Shown in pieces: positions 6,458-6,562 of a stretch of 6,562 nucleotides of DNA. Source of the stretch: Elusimicrobiota bacterium (GTDB lineage: Bacteria > Elusimicrobiota > Elusimicrobia > Elusimicrobiales > UBA9959); NCBI GenBank assembly GCA_003500765.1, contig DNQL01000311.1:1-6562 (forward strand), read 5' to 3'. Each line of letters opens with the position of its first letter. The stretch's first letter is position 1. Made by a program: the position numbers and the translations under genes. The notes under the pieces were generated by a model that was not told the DNA's origin, did no database searches, and worked only from the letters and a program-made list of their open reading frames with translations.

Positions 6458-6562
6458 CGGCTCTGCTGCTGGCACTGCCCCTCGCGGCGCAGGAGCCGCA
6501 GCCGGCCGTCGCCGTTTCCTCTCCCGCCGTCCCCGCCGCTCCTTCCGCACGTACCGCCTCCG
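6445..6562 (+). CDS. Putative exported protein, N-terminal fragment cut by the window end
   Basis: ATG 6445 opens a frame that reaches the window edge without a stop. It encodes MGYLTALLLALPLAAQ followed by an Ala/Pro/Val/Ser-rich stretch (EPQPAVAVSSPAVPAAPS). The start looks like a short signal peptide: a hydrophobic Leu/Ala core and a possible signal-peptidase site after LPLAA. The n-region lacks the usual Lys or Arg, and there is no lipobox Cys. The Pro/Ala stretch would then be a flexible linker in the exported part. It overlaps surE by 13 bp. GGAG at 6439-6442 is only two bases from the ATG, so initiation may rely on coupling to surE. The frame has a stop at 6421-6423 and no better upstream start. 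No family can be assigned from the 39 visible residues. Confidence 0.5.
   Translation, partial: MGYLTALLLALPLAAQEPQPAVAVSSPAVPAAPSARTAS

Noticed and set aside
5222..6550. A 442-codon open frame on the minus strand opposite surE and the DUF1015 3' end
   Set aside because: Its product is Arg/Ala/Gly/Ser-rich with no recognisable domain. It mirrors two well-supported plus-strand genes, as expected from GC-rich third positions.
1..6562. Search for tRNAs, CRISPR repeats, insertion sequences, attachment sites or phage genes
   Set aside because: I found no tRNA-like cloverleaf, spaced direct repeats, transposase or integrase motifs. Intergenic space is only about 160 and 80 bases and is accounted for by terminators, leader and ribosome sites.

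Overview
The window is GC-rich (roughly 60-65% by eye) bacterial DNA. It carries five well-supported genes plus partial coding sequence at each edge. Every intact gene is on the plus strand and spacing is tight, with 1-bp, 4-bp and 13-bp overlaps. There are no tRNAs, rRNAs, CRISPR arrays or recognisable insertion sequences. Codon use is odd for such GC-rich DNA: isoleucine is written ATC or ATA and almost never ATT. I cannot name the phylum. A GC-rich member of a poorly sampled bacterial lineage (Elusimicrobiota is one guess) would fit, but this is a low-confidence inference.

Layout. Positions 1-~123 encode, on the minus strand, an internal piece of a glycyl radical enzyme (pyruvate formate-lyase superfamily). 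It stops abruptly head-to-head against an N-terminally shortened RNase R gene (rnr, plus strand, to 2079). Both genes lack their 5' parts at the same point, so this is either an assembly join or a real rearrangement breakpoint. A strong intrinsic terminator (2095-2130) closes rnr. An AT-rich promoter island with a CG-rich hairpin (about 2157-2220) then precedes a serine-biosynthesis pair. This pair is a Methanosarcina/alphaproteobacterial-type phosphoserine aminotransferase (serC, 2243-3421) overlapping a short 3-phosphoglycerate dehydrogenase without an ACT domain (serA, 3418-4368). A 14-bp perfect hairpin (4384-4414) with a weak T tract separates serA from a DUF1015 protein (4449-5705). That gene overlaps surE, a SurE nucleotidase (5705-6457), by one base. 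surE in turn overlaps a truncated frame with a signal-peptide-like start, which runs off the window end.

How they work together. SerA oxidises 3-phosphoglycerate and SerC transaminates the product to O-phosphoserine. The dedicated phosphatase (SerB) is not in the window. The next gene is a DUF1015 protein whose DGHHR motif resembles that of the ParB-fold free serine kinase SerK, which makes it a candidate player at the serine/phosphoserine step. SurE is a general metal-dependent phosphomonoesterase and is probably translationally coupled to it. The serine-DUF1015 arrangement and the truncated head-to-head junction at the left edge are the two points most worth checking. The rest looks like ordinary core metabolism.
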